A DNA stretch of 64,000 bases. Origin: Nitrosomonadales bacterium (GTDB lineage Bacteria; Pseudomonadota; Gammaproteobacteria; Burkholderiales; Gallionellaceae). Positions within the stretch are counted from its first letter, which is position 1, and the number at the start of each line of letters is the position of its first letter. This document shows, in pieces, positions 45,476-55,876 of this stretch. The notes beneath the pieces are model-generated. The model ran no database searches. It saw only the letters and a list, made by a program, of their open reading frames with translations, and was not told the DNA's origin. The stretch covers positions 1 through 64,000 of the forward strand of contig JACQFX010000039.1 in assembly GCA_016199835.1 (NCBI GenBank), written 5' to 3'. The position numbers and the translations under genes were made by a program.

Positions 45476-46734
45476 AATACCTGCTGGCCTTGGCCGCGCG
45501 CAGCGCCTGGAACCGCAAACTGACGCTGGGACTCACGCTGATGTCCATCGCGTTGAGCGTGGCGCTGCTGCTCGGCGTCGAACGCGTGCGCCAGGATGCG
45601 CAGGAAAGCTTCGCGCAATCGGTATCGGGCACCGACCTCGTGGTGGGCGCGCGCACCAGCCCCGTGCAACTGATGCTGTATGCCGTGTTCCATATCGGTG
45701 AAGCCACCAACAATATCCACTGGAAGACTTATCAGGACCTCGCCGCGCAACCGGCCGTGGCATGGTCCATCCCCATTTCGCTGGGCGACTCGCATCACGG
45801 CTTCCCGGTGCTGGGCACCACGCCGGATTATTTCGAACATTTCCATTACGGCGAAGCGCAGCCGCTTGCGTTCACGCAAGGCCAACCGTTCGCTGGATTG
45901 TTCGATGCGGTGCTCGGGGCGGAAGCCGCAGAACATCTGGGCTACAAGCTGGGCGACAGGATCACGCTGTCCCACGGCATGGGCGACATCGGCCTGGCCG
46001 AACATGCCGACAAACCGTTCACCGTAGTCGGCATACTCGCGCGCACGGGCACGCCGGTGGATCGCACCGTGCATGTCAGCCTGGAAGCCATTGAGGCCAT
46101 CCATCTCGATTGGCAGGGCGGCGCAAAAATTCCCGGCATCACTATCCCCGCAGAATATGCCGGCAAGTTCAATCTCACGCCCAGAGAAGTCACCGCCGTT
46201 TTAGTCGGTCTGAAAAGCCGCGCCGCCGTATTCAGGATGCAGCGCTACGTCAACGATTACAGCATGGAGCCATTGCTCGCGGTGTTGCCGGGGGTGGCGC
46301 TCGACCAACTATGGCAGGTCGTCGGCGTGGCCGAACGCGCCTTGCTCGCCGTGTCCGGCATGGTCGTGGCGGTGGGATTGTGCGGATTGATCGCCGTCAT
46401 CCTCGCCAGCCTCAACGAACGGCGGCGCGAGCTGGCGATCCTGCGCTCGGTCGGCGCGCGCCCCCGCGATGTGTTCCTGTTGCTGAGCGCGGAAGGCTTG
46501 TTCATCACCCTGTGCGGCACACTGCTCGGCATGATCCTGCTTACTGCATCAAGCGCCATGCTTGCCCCTTTCATCCAGTCGCATTACGGTCTGCTGATAG
46601 AACCAAAATTCATATCCGCCGATGAACTCGGCCTGCTCGGCATCGTGATGGGCGTGAGCCTGCTGGCGAGCCTGGCACCCGGCTACGGTGCTTACCGGCT
46701 TTCTTTGGCGGATGGTTTGACCCCACGTATTTAA
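45472..46734 (+). CDS. ABC transporter permease, FtsX-like
   Basis: This 420-residue permease has four predicted transmembrane helices: one at the N-terminus (LTLGLTLMSIALSVALLLG) and three in the C-terminal FtsX domain (VAVGLCGLIAVILASL, LFITLCGTLLGMILL and LLGIVMGVSLLASLAPGY). A large extracytoplasmic domain lies between. The characteristic RRRELAILRSVGARPRDVFLLLSAEG contacts the ATPase. Such permeases are usually mechanotransmitters or lipoprotein extractors rather than classical solute channels. Translation is coupled to the ATPase by the four-base overlap. Confidence 0.93.
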   Translation: MKYLLALAARSAWNRKLTLGLTLMSIALSVALLLGVERVRQDAQESFAQSVSGTDLVVGARTSPVQLMLYAVFHIGEATNNIHWKTYQDLAAQPAVAWSIPISLGDSHHGFPVLGTTPDYFEHFHYGEAQPLAFTQGQPFAGLFDAVLGAEAAEHLGYKLGDRITLSHGMGDIGLAEHADKPFTVVGILARTGTPVDRTVHVSLEAIEAIHLDWQGGAKIPGITIPAEYAGKFNLTPREVTAVLVGLKSRAAVFRMQRYVNDYSMEPLLAVLPGVALDQLWQVVGVAERALLAVSGMVVAVGLCGLIAVILASLNERRRELAILRSVGARPRDVFLLLSAEGLFITLCGTLLGMILLTASSAMLAPFIQSHYGLLIEPKFISADELGLLGIVMGVSLLASLAPGYGAYRLSLADGLTPRI

Positions 46735-46744
46735 GGAGACACCC

Positions 46745-47332
46745 ATGCAACTCGACCGCATTTTCCTGCCCGCAATCCTGACGCTGTTCCTGGCGACAAA
46801 CTCGTTCGCTCTCGACAGCAGGAAAACCGATTACAAAGTCGGCGACCGCTTGCCGCAACATGCCGCCGCAAGCAAATCCGCCTACAAGCAAATCACCTGG
46901 GATGATCTCATGCCCAAGGACTGGGATCCCATGGCCGCCTTCAAGAAGCTCGACCTGAGCAAGCTCAAAGACTCCGATCCGCGCGCGCAGGAAGCCTTGC
47001 TCAACATGCGCCAGAGCTGGAGCAATGCGCCCATCGAGCCGTCCATGGACGGCGCGCGCGTGCGCATTCCCGGCTTCATCGTCCCGCTCGAAAGCGCGCA
47101 CAACAAGATCAGCGAATTCCTGCTGGTGCCATTTTTTGGCGGCTGCATTCACGTGCCGCCCCCGCCTCCCAACCAGATCATCCACGTGTTCCCGCCGCAG
47201 CCGTTGAAAGGCATGCAAAGCATGGACTCGGTATGGATCAGCGGCGTGCTGGAAACGGTGCCCTCATCTACCGGCATGGGGGACGCCAGTTACAGGATGA
47301 AAGCAGACAAGGTGGAGCTTTATCAGCAGTGA
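46745..47332 (+). CDS. Exported DUF3299 protein
   Basis: This 195-residue protein has an N-terminal signal peptide (FLPAILTLFLATNSFA) and a DUF3299 body: ARVRIPGFIVPLE, FLLVPFFGGCIHVPPPPPNQIIHV and DSVWISGVLET. The conserved single Cys and His in GCIHVPPPPPNQ may bind metal. GGAG lies eight bases before the ATG, ten bases after the permease stop. DUF3299 genes are regular members of the zrg-type cluster, so it probably helps with periplasmic zinc handling. Confidence 0.9.
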   Translation: MQLDRIFLPAILTLFLATNSFALDSRKTDYKVGDRLPQHAAASKSAYKQITWDDLMPKDWDPMAAFKKLDLSKLKDSDPRAQEALLNMRQSWSNAPIEPSMDGARVRIPGFIVPLESAHNKISEFLLVPFFGGCIHVPPPPPNQIIHVFPPQPLKGMQSMDSVWISGVLETVPSSTGMGDASYRMKADKVELYQQ

Positions 47333-47371
47333 GGTCAGTTGCCGAAGAGCTATCGCTCACCGGCCCAGGAA

Positions 47372-47818
47372 TCAATGCCCGGCTTGTTTGGCGGCATCGC
47401 AAACCATCTTGAGCATTTTCTCCGCGAGTGAATCTGGCGGGGCATGATTAAAATAAATTTTTTGCATCAGGCTGGTTTGTATGGCTTTGTCTCCCAGGAA
47501 GTATTCCCTTTCAGTCAACCCGAAAGACTTCTCCGCACAGTCGAACATCAGCTTGTCCTGACGCCTGTCGTGCGCCTCAATCGGAGGTACCGCTTTTTGC
47601 ATCTCATCGTATGCATAGAGCAGCGTAGCCTGCGTGAGCTTTTCCTTGAAAACCAGGCTGGACTTATCCAGCTTGAGCTGGCCTAATTTGGTCTTCTCGA
47701 TCAGCTCCCAATCTGCAGCGTCCGCAAGGACGGGGAAACAGGCCAGCAACATGGCGGCGACCATCCATCGTCCAGCCCGAACCAGCGCTTGCAGCGACCG
47801 CCGTGGCGCATTCCGCAT
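47372..47818 (-). CDS. Exported protein, surface-adhesin-E / CNP1-like
   Basis: This 148-residue protein is read from the ATG at 47818; a TTG at 47836 behind AGGGA is a rival start. A signal peptide (AMLLACFPVLADA) precedes a body beginning ADWELIEKTKLGQLKLDKSSLVFKE, with CAEKSFGLTEREYF in the middle. This layout resembles the surface-adhesin protein E-like family of beta-rich exported proteins. It lies tail to tail with the DUF3299 gene. The function is unknown. Confidence 0.65.
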   Translation of the reverse strand: MRNAPRRSLQALVRAGRWMVAAMLLACFPVLADAADWELIEKTKLGQLKLDKSSLVFKEKLTQATLLYAYDEMQKAVPPIEAHDRRQDKLMFDCAEKSFGLTEREYFLGDKAIQTSLMQKIYFNHAPPDSLAEKMLKMVCDAAKQAGH

Positions 47819-47989
47819 TGCAATTTTATTTTCCAATTTATCCCTGATCTCTCATGTGTTTTTGCACAAGGCGCGGAATCCTAGCAAAAAGCAGATTTTT
47901 AAACAAACGGATTCCCCTTGCCCATTACACCATCGACTGGCCACTGCGACACGCGCATTGCACTCGACAGGCGGGCGCGTCACTGATAA

Positions 47990-48988
<999 letters not shown>

Positions 48989-49019
48989 ACACACGCGTGA
49001 CACGGAACGAGCCGGTGCC

Positions 49020-49547
49020 GTGAAAAAGCCGCCTGCATCGCAAGATACCGAGTTGTTCCGCCAGGCATTGGATGGTGTCGTACCACTGGCGCCATCCAAC
49101 CGCCGCGCCCCATCCCCGCCGCCACGCCGCACCCCGCACCACACCGCTGCTTCGTCTCCCGTAATCGACACCTTGTCCGACCACGGTGCGGGGGATACGC
49201 CGCCTACCGAATTTCTGCGCAACGGTATCTCGCGCATGACGCTGCGCAAACTGCGGCGCGGAACATGGCCGGTGCAGGACAGTCTGGATCTGCACGGCCT
49301 CAGCAGCGACGCAGCACGCAAGCTGCTGCTGGAATTCCTGCGCAATGCGTCACAACGCGATCTGCGCTGCGTGTGCGTGATCCACGGCAAGGGGCGACAT
49401 ACCGGCGGAGAAGGCTTGTTGAAGATACGCACACGGCACTGGCTGGCGCAATGCGCGGAGGTGCTGGCGTACTGCGAGGCGCCACTGAATGCAGGCGGTG
49501 GCGGCGCGGTGTGGATGCTCCTGAAAACAGGCACCCATCCGGGCTGA
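49020..49547 (+). CDS. Smr-domain protein
   Basis: This 175-residue protein is read from the GTG at 49020. The N-terminal half is basic and Pro-rich (PSPPPRRTPHH), and the C-terminal half is an Smr domain with SLDLHGLSSDAARKLLLEFL and VIHGKGRHTGGEGLLKIRTRHWL. The LDLHG and HGKG motifs are the endonuclease/RNA-binding signatures of MutS2 C-termini and of SmrA/SmrB. Single Smr proteins are thought to act on nucleic acids, and SmrB cleaves mRNA at stalled ribosomes. The length is typical of stand-alone Smr proteins. Confidence 0.88.
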   Translation: MKKPPASQDTELFRQALDGVVPLAPSNRRAPSPPPRRTPHHTAASSPVIDTLSDHGAGDTPPTEFLRNGISRMTLRKLRRGTWPVQDSLDLHGLSSDAARKLLLEFLRNASQRDLRCVCVIHGKGRHTGGEGLLKIRTRHWLAQCAEVLAYCEAPLNAGGGGAVWMLLKTGTHPG

Positions 49548-49584
49548 AACAGGCCGCCCCGGTTCATGGCATGCAAATACATCA

Positions 49585-50805
49585 ATGCCCGTCATCATGA
49601 ATTACCGCGATCAAGCATCCTATCTGGGGGCCGCATCGCTGATGCGCGAAGTGATATCCGGCGTTGAACTATCGCGCTTGATAAACGTCGCGGCAAATAA
49701 TCCGGACGAGGCAAACCGGCTCATGAGCATGTCGATAATATTCCAGGCGGCAGGGAATCTTGAAATGGGTTTGGAGCTGCAGGCCAGAGCCCTGGAAAAA
49801 CGCCAGCTCTATCATCAGCCGACCGCCGATGGTCAGCCTGAAATCAGGCTGCTGGTTATCGTCAGGCCCGGCGACATGATGTACAACACGCCCGTGGATT
49901 TTCTGCTGGAGGGCTTCGATGTCGCGATCGACATGCTCTTTGTGTCACTGCACATGCCGTTCCCGGAAGTGCTGCCGGATCACGATGTGCTGTTCGTCGC
50001 CATCGGCCAAACCGATGAGAACCAGCCGCTGCTGGAGCAGCTGGATGCCCTGGTAAAACTCTCGCCCCATGCCGTGCTCAACCAGCCGGGTCGCATCGCG
50101 CGCCTGTCGCGCAATGAAGTCAGCTCCCGGTTAAGGTCTGCACCTGGAGTGGAAATACCCTTGACGATACGGGTAGACAGGCAGAGCCTGCAACGCATCC
50201 AGCACGGGGAACAATCGATCGGCGAGCTGCTGGAGAACGGAGATTTCCCTGTCATCGTGCGGCCGGTCGGCTCGCATGGCGGCGAAAAACTCGCCAGGAT
50301 AGACAAGCCGGAGTCCATGGCAAATTATTTAGGCTCACTACCGGATAAGGAATTTTACGTTGCGCGCTTCGTTGATTATCGTGGGCCGGATGGCTTGTAC
50401 CGCAAGTGCCGCATTGCTCTGATTGCCGGCCAGCCATTCGCCTGCCATCTGGCCTTATCGGAAAACTGGATGATCCATTACAAGACTGCCGGAATGGCAG
50501 AGAGTGCCGAAAAACGAACCGTAGAAGCCAGCTTCATGGCCAGTTTCGACCACGACTTCGCCCGCAGGCACCAGCCGGCCTTTCGTGCCATCGGCGAACG
50601 CATGGGACTGGATTATCTCGTTATCGATTGCGCGGAAGCGCCAAGTGGCGACCTGCTGGTGTTCGAGGCCGACAACCTCGGTTTCGTTCATGCCCTCGAC
50701 CCGGTGGATGTTTTCCCCTACAAGCCAGCGCAAATGCGCAAAGTGTTTGCCGCGTTCCATGGCATGCTGCTAAAAGCCATGCAGCGCAAGCACAACCTTC
50801 GGTAG
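49585..50805 (+). CDS. ATP-grasp-like protein of unknown function
   Basis: This 406-residue soluble protein begins at 49585 or at the ATG at 49597. The N-terminal region (about 15-80) is helical with a TPR-like look (ANRLMSMSIIFQAAGNLEMGLELQARALEKRQ). A middle alpha-beta domain follows, and then a segment VIVRPVGSHGGEKLARIDKPE at about residue 222 that resembles an ATP-grasp lysine/glycine-rich loop. MGLDYLVIDCAEAPSGDLLVFEADN near the C-terminus looks like the metal-binding acidic pair (ID...FEADN) of ATP-grasp enzymes. It may ligate an amino or carboxyl group. No precise substrate is suggested. Confidence 0.7.
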   Translation: MPVIMNYRDQASYLGAASLMREVISGVELSRLINVAANNPDEANRLMSMSIIFQAAGNLEMGLELQARALEKRQLYHQPTADGQPEIRLLVIVRPGDMMYNTPVDFLLEGFDVAIDMLFVSLHMPFPEVLPDHDVLFVAIGQTDENQPLLEQLDALVKLSPHAVLNQPGRIARLSRNEVSSRLRSAPGVEIPLTIRVDRQSLQRIQHGEQSIGELLENGDFPVIVRPVGSHGGEKLARIDKPESMANYLGSLPDKEFYVARFVDYRGPDGLYRKCRIALIAGQPFACHLALSENWMIHYKTAGMAESAEKRTVEASFMASFDHDFARRHQPAFRAIGERMGLDYLVIDCAEAPSGDLLVFEADNLGFVHALDPVDVFPYKPAQMRKVFAAFHGMLLKAMQRKHNLR

Positions 50806-50825
50806 CTGGCGGGAGGCGGCCGGGG

Positions 50826-51191
<366 letters not shown>

Positions 51192-51202
51192 TTATAACTT
51201 AT

Positions 51203-52807
51203 CTAAAAACCGTCCTCATACCTCACGCTAATCGGATAGCGCCAGTCTTTGCCGAAGCCGCGACTCGTGATACGCACGCCGACCGGCGACTGGCGGCGCT
51301 TGTATTCGGCGATGCGTATCAGCTTCACCACGCGCCGCACATCCGCCTCGGCATAGCCGCGCGCCACGATCTCGGCGACAGGCAGGTTCTTTTCCACATA
51401 ACAGGCCATGATGCCATCCAGCACGTCATAGGGCGGCAGGCTGTCCTGGTCGGTCTGATCCGGCCTCAACTCGGCACTGGGCGGACGCGTGATGATGCGC
51501 TCCGGTATCACCCGTCCCAGGCTGTTGCGGTAATTGGACAGACGATATACCCAGGTCTTGCTGACATCCTTGAGCACGGCGAAACCACCCGCCATGTCGC
51601 CATACAGGGTACAGTAACCGACAGTCATTTCTGATTTGTTACCCGTGGTCAACACCAGCGCGCCGGTCTTGTTGGATAAAGCCATCAGCAGGTTGCCGCG
51701 TATGCGCGCCTGAATGTTTTCCTCTGTGGTGTCCGGCGGCAATCCTTCGAACTGCGCGCGCAGCGTGTCCAGATAAGCGTCGAATGCCGGTTTGATGTCC
51801 AGCACGTCATAGCGCACGCCGAGCAGGGTTGCCATCTCCTGCGCATCGTCCAGGCTGATCTGCGCAGTATACGGCGACGGCATCATCACCGCATGCACCC
51901 TGGATGCGCCCAGCGCATCCACTGCCACCGCCAGCGTCAGCGCGGAGTCGATGCCGCCGGACAGCCCCAGCAGCACACCGGGGAAATTATTTTTTTCGAT
52001 GTAGTCGCGTACGCCCAGGCACAGTGAACGGTAGATACTTTCCTCCCGTGTCCGTTCAGCCACAACCTCTCCCGGCACCAGTCTGCCATCGCGGATCTCC
52101 AGCAATCCCAGACGCTCTTCAAACGTAGCGAACTGGTGGGTCAACCTGCCTTGTGCATCCATGGCGAACGAGGCGCCGTCGAATACCAGCTCGTCCTGCC
52201 CGCCCACCATGTTGACATACACCACGGACAGCCTGTTCTCGGCAATACGATCGCGGACCGTCTGATAACGCAGCACCTGCTTGTCCAGATGATAGGGCGA
52301 AGCATTGGGCACCAGCAGCACTTGCGCACCCGCCATGGCGGCAAGCCGTGCTGCATTCTCCTCCCACACATCGCCACAGATGTTGACGCCGAAGCGGACA
52401 CCTTCCATCTCGAACACACAGGGTTCCGTCCCATGATCGAAATAGCGCTCTTCGTCAAACACGCTATGATTGGGCAGCTCATGCTTGAGATAGGTAGCGG
52501 CGATCTTTCCGTCACGCAGAAGCGAAGCCGCGTTGCAGTGCCTGCCGCCAACCGCATGCGGGTGCCCCACTATCACGCCGATGTCCTGCACCTGTTTGGC
52601 GAGATCATGCAAGGCCCGTTTGCACGCATGGTAAAACCCGTCGCGCAGCAGCAGGTCTTCCGGCGAGTAGCCGCACAGGCTAAGTTCAGGCGTAAGCAGC
52701 AGCGCCGCGCCCTGGAGTTTCGCGCGTTCTGCATAAGCGAGTATCTTGGCGGAATTACCCGCCAGATCACCGACCGTACAATTTATTTGTGCAACTGCGA
52801 GTTTCAT
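51203..52807 (-). CDS. nadE: Glutamine-dependent NAD+ synthetase
   Basis: This 534-residue protein has an N-terminal nitrilase-type glutaminase domain (LLLTPELSLCGYSPEDLLLRDGF with the Glu; FGVNICGDVWEENAARL with the catalytic Cys). The C-terminal synthetase domain carries the ATP-pyrophosphatase P-loop LLGLSGGIDSALTLAVAVDALG and NKSEMTVGYCTLYGDMAGG. It converts deamido-NAD to NAD with ammonia from glutamine. The ATG at 52807 begins MKLAVAQINCTVGDLAGN, as in the family. Both domains are complete. It precedes glnB. Confidence 0.96.
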   Translation of the reverse strand: MKLAVAQINCTVGDLAGNSAKILAYAERAKLQGAALLLTPELSLCGYSPEDLLLRDGFYHACKRALHDLAKQVQDIGVIVGHPHAVGGRHCNAASLLRDGKIAATYLKHELPNHSVFDEERYFDHGTEPCVFEMEGVRFGVNICGDVWEENAARLAAMAGAQVLLVPNASPYHLDKQVLRYQTVRDRIAENRLSVVYVNMVGGQDELVFDGASFAMDAQGRLTHQFATFEERLGLLEIRDGRLVPGEVVAERTREESIYRSLCLGVRDYIEKNNFPGVLLGLSGGIDSALTLAVAVDALGASRVHAVMMPSPYTAQISLDDAQEMATLLGVRYDVLDIKPAFDAYLDTLRAQFEGLPPDTTEENIQARIRGNLLMALSNKTGALVLTTGNKSEMTVGYCTLYGDMAGGFAVLKDVSKTWVYRLSNYRNSLGRVIPERIITRPPSAELRPDQTDQDSLPPYDVLDGIMACYVEKNLPVAEIVARGYAEADVRRVVKLIRIAEYKRRQSPVGVRITSRGFGKDWRYPISVRYEDGF

Positions 52808-52956
52808 TTAAATCCAAATGAATTGATTCAGGCAGGCATCATACCAACGTTCATGACAGGCAACAAAAAAGCGGGCAGCGCCCAAGCCGCTCTTAAAGTG
52901 TGTTGATAATTATTGAGGACATGCTACCATAACCCAGTGCTTATTGGGTTGGGTGT

Positions 52957-54795
52957 ATGTCCTCTTCAGAAACAAATTCTTCTGTGAATTCGGGTGAGGC
53001 GGCAGGCATTCAGCCGCCCGCTCCTTCTTCTTTTGCTCCCCGCGTTCCTCCTGCCGTATCCGGCATCCAGTACAACTTCTGCAAGAACACTCAGTGCTCG
53101 CAATTCGGGCTGATTCCACCGGATGTTCCGAATAAGCGCGGAATAATGGGTGCCTATAGCTTTGTATCTGGCGGGAAGCGGTACCCGTTACTGAAGTGCA
53201 ATGCCTGCGCTGAATCTCCTCCGCTCAAGAGCAATCTGGGAATCACCCAGGAGCTGGAACGAATCTCGGCATACCTGAAGCCAAAGGAGATTGTTTCCTG
53301 CCCCAACGAAGCCTGCGATAACCATACCGTACCGCTCGGAACAAAGAAGGCGTACAGGTCATTTGGTACAACGAAGGGCGGTGCTCCGCGCTACCAGTGC
53401 GCGAAATGCCATAAAACGTTCTCAATCCCCAAGCCGACCCAATACCAGCATGACACCCACCACAACCAGATGATCTTCAAGATGCTGGTGAACAAGGTTC
53501 CACTGAACCGGATAGTGGCAATGCTCGGCATCTCTTGGGAGGTGCTATACAACCGGATCGATTTTATTCACCGGCAGTGCATTGCTTTTGCTGCCGACCG
53601 GGAAGCGAAGCTGAAAGACATGCCGATGAAACGCCTGTATTTGTCGCTGGACCGACAGGAGCACGTGGTCAACTGGACTGAGCGGCATGACAAGCGGAAT
53701 GTGATTCTGTCCTGCATTGCCAGTGCTGACAATACCTCCGGCTATGTATTCGGCATCCACCCGAACTTCGATGCGACGGTAGACCGGGACGCGGTGGAAG
53801 CTGATGCCCTGGCGAATGGCGATATCGCACTACCGTCTCCGCACAGGAAGTACGCCCATTTGTGGCTTACTGACGATTACGCGGTTACCGCGAGTAAAAG
53901 CGCCAGGAAGAAGCCGTTTGCCGGAACGCTGACCCGGCAGATTGAAGAAGCTTACGCAGATTCTGCAAACCGCGATGATGTTGAGATGTTTGACATCAAG
54001 ACCAAGGATCAGAAGCTTCCTGACTATGGCATGCAGGTACACGCCGAGTACACGCTGATCGCCCATTTCCATTTCCTCAAGCATTTGCTGGGCAAAGTCG
54101 AGAAATGGCGAATCTTCATGGATCAGGACAGCGGGATCCGGTCGGCATTTCTGAGCGCCTTTATCAACGAGGTTAAAGCGCACGCTGCCGAGGGGTTCTA
54201 TGTTCATGTCGCCAAGAATCTGAACGTGGACGAGAAGCGGGTTCTCTTGAATCAATCTCATCGGGAATTCAAGCAATTCATGGATCAGCATCCCGGCTTC
54301 ACTGAGAACGAAGCGAAGCTGCATATCCTGAAACAGCGTATTGCCAACATGCGCGAGATTGGCCAATGGAAAGACCGCTGGGTTCAGCATCCCCTGCCCA
54401 ATATGGGCGAGGCCGAGAAATCCATGTGCTGGTTAACCCAGCATGCGGAATTCGATGAAGACCATATAGCCATGCTGTACAACAAGGCCAGCCTGCATGC
54501 CGTTGATGCGTTCTTTGAGAAGGTGCGCAGGCGCATCTCCATGCTGGAGCGCCCGATGCACTCTGCCTCAAACGAATGGCGCACCTGGAGTGGCTACTCG
54601 GCTTATAAGCCTGGCCAGGTAGTCAAAATGCTGGAGATATTCAGGGTGGTACACAACTACATTGATACGCGCAAAACCAGCGGAATATCAACTACGCCGG
54701 CTATGCGCTTAGGGCTGGCGCAGGCGCCGATGGATTATGGCGATGTGATATATTTCAGGCAGCTTTCAACCGTATGTAAACATTTTAATGGCTAA
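52957..54795 (+). CDS. DDE transposase-like protein with zinc ribbon
   Basis: This 612-residue protein has zinc-binding Cys clusters in its first third (KCNACAES, CPNEACDNH and YQCAKCHKTFSIPK). An HTH-like segment follows (VPLNRIVAMLGISWEVLYNRI), and then a long region with an RNase-H-like look. A first acidic candidate is D232 in LYLSLDRQEHVVNW, a second D389/D391 in FMDQDSGIRSAF, and a late E560 in VVKMLEIFRVVHNYI. The C-terminal 'HNYID..KT...TPAMRLGLAQAP' echoes many transposases. I see no terminal inverted repeats or target duplications, and the family name is uncertain. It lies in an AT-richer patch. Confidence 0.6.
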   Translation: MSSSETNSSVNSGEAAGIQPPAPSSFAPRVPPAVSGIQYNFCKNTQCSQFGLIPPDVPNKRGIMGAYSFVSGGKRYPLLKCNACAESPPLKSNLGITQELERISAYLKPKEIVSCPNEACDNHTVPLGTKKAYRSFGTTKGGAPRYQCAKCHKTFSIPKPTQYQHDTHHNQMIFKMLVNKVPLNRIVAMLGISWEVLYNRIDFIHRQCIAFAADREAKLKDMPMKRLYLSLDRQEHVVNWTERHDKRNVILSCIASADNTSGYVFGIHPNFDATVDRDAVEADALANGDIALPSPHRKYAHLWLTDDYAVTASKSARKKPFAGTLTRQIEEAYADSANRDDVEMFDIKTKDQKLPDYGMQVHAEYTLIAHFHFLKHLLGKVEKWRIFMDQDSGIRSAFLSAFINEVKAHAAEGFYVHVAKNLNVDEKRVLLNQSHREFKQFMDQHPGFTENEAKLHILKQRIANMREIGQWKDRWVQHPLPNMGEAEKSMCWLTQHAEFDEDHIAMLYNKASLHAVDAFFEKVRRRISMLERPMHSASNEWRTWSGYSAYKPGQVVKMLEIFRVVHNYIDTRKTSGISTTPAMRLGLAQAPMDYGDVIYFRQLSTVCKHFNG

Positions 54796-54809
54796 CAAGG
54801 TCTTGTGAA

Positions 54810-55193
54810 ATGAGAACTTTATTATTAATCGCTGGTTTCTTTTTCATCGTGTATTTGGCATTTGTTTCTTGAATTATCCAAAACACAGGACTGGATTACG
54901 ACATCAGTTCTGAAGTCGCCAAGGAGATCATGATTTATGGGGTGGTTATGATAATTCCCATGTACTCGGTAAAAGCCGGTAATTTACGATTCTTATCCAT
55001 TTTGCCGGGCAGTATTGTGGGCTTTTTAATTTGTTGGCTACCAGCATTTGATTATTGGATTGGCAAACAAATTGGTGACAACAACAACTCTCTTTGGTAT
55101 GCAACCAGACGGGGGCAATTTTTAATCGCAATATCTATTCTTGTAATTGGACATTGGCTGATACATCGTTGGGATACGCGGAGAAGAGGTTAA
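54810..55193 (+). pseudogene. Small membrane protein gene interrupted by an in-frame TGA
   Basis: From the ATG at 54810 a 20-residue hydrophobic stretch (MRTLLLIAGFFFIVYLAFVS) runs into TGA at 54870-54872. The same frame then continues, without any further stop, through IIQNTGLDYDISSEVAKEIM and several membrane helices to TAA at 55191-55193. Read through, it would be a 127-residue membrane protein. The downstream part alone (from 54930, 87 residues) keeps its membrane character. This looks like a single TGG-to-TGA (Trp) nonsense mutation. AAGG lies about nine bases before the ATG. It could alternatively be two short peptides. Confidence 0.55.
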
Positions 55194-55684
55194 CTTTGAC
55201 TATCCATGATGGGTGCCAGTATTACTAAGCTGGCAATGATTGTTAAAACCACTCCCAGCAAGTAGCATGAAAATGTTCCGCATATGATGGATAAATCAGG
55301 ATCGATATACATCGGGTTCCCTATTAAGCTGAAAATAATGCTGGTTACTCCAGTTCGATATAGAAACGGCTTAATACGATTAATATAATCCGGTGCGCGT
55401 CTGAATTCTTGGTTTTTGACAATTCTAAAGCTAATCAACACTTCCATCTCTTTTGCTGTAAGCGCATCAATCCAGCAAAACCACCTTCTGATCAACGCAT
55501 ACCGCAACACATAAGGGACTGAAAGAATTATTGCCGTGAGAGAGAATACGAATAACGTAACGCCATGTTGTAATTTCGGTTCAAAATCCCCCCAATTCAA
55601 AATCGCCAAAACAGGCACGTGGCCAATAAAGAAGAATATTGCTATCCGCGCATGAATATCCAAGCGGAGTCTGCCGCTTAACAT
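55190..55684 (-). CDS. Hypothetical membrane protein
   Basis: This 164-residue protein has four hydrophobic segments (IAIFFFIGHVPVLAIL, GVTLFVFSLTAIILSVPYVL, TGVTSIIFSLIGNPMYI and CGTFSCYLLGVVLTIIASLVILAPI) and a charged central loop. It lies tail to tail with the broken membrane gene, overlapping it by four bases. It is AT-rich compared with the surrounding housekeeping genes. No family is recognised. Confidence 0.6.
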   Translation of the reverse strand: MLSGRLRLDIHARIAIFFFIGHVPVLAILNWGDFEPKLQHGVTLFVFSLTAIILSVPYVLRYALIRRWFCWIDALTAKEMEVLISFRIVKNQEFRRAPDYINRIKPFLYRTGVTSIIFSLIGNPMYIDPDLSIICGTFSCYLLGVVLTIIASLVILAPIMDSQS

Positions 55685-55721
55685 GTTGTCGGTTCCCCAG
55701 TACGAGGAACAACAAAAAATT

Positions 55722-55772
55722 CAGCCAGCCTCCTCTCCGTCGCAAATACAAGCGATTGGAGGAAGCTGGCTG
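55722..55772. repeat. Inverted repeat (CAGCCAGC...GCTGGCTG)
   Basis: CAGCCAGCCTCCTCTCC at 55722-55738 pairs imperfectly with GGAGGAAGCTGGCTG at 55758-55772 across a 19-base loop. About 100 bases to the right a plus-strand GGGC-AGC-GCCC hairpin followed by six T's (55843-55861) may be a terminator. The stretch to the ompA stop holds no convincing gene. Confidence 0.5.
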
Positions 55773-55876
55773 TGGAAAATCCTGCTGCTTTTGAGGTACT
55801 GCCTGCTAAACTTTGTTTACAACACGCTTTCGGAGTGGCTTGGGCAGCGCCCGCTTTTTTGTTGAACTGCTTCCGC

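Noticed and set aside
55683-55865. A 60-residue plus-strand frame downstream of the membrane proteins
   Set aside because: It is formed partly by the inverted repeat at 55722-55772 and has no start signal.
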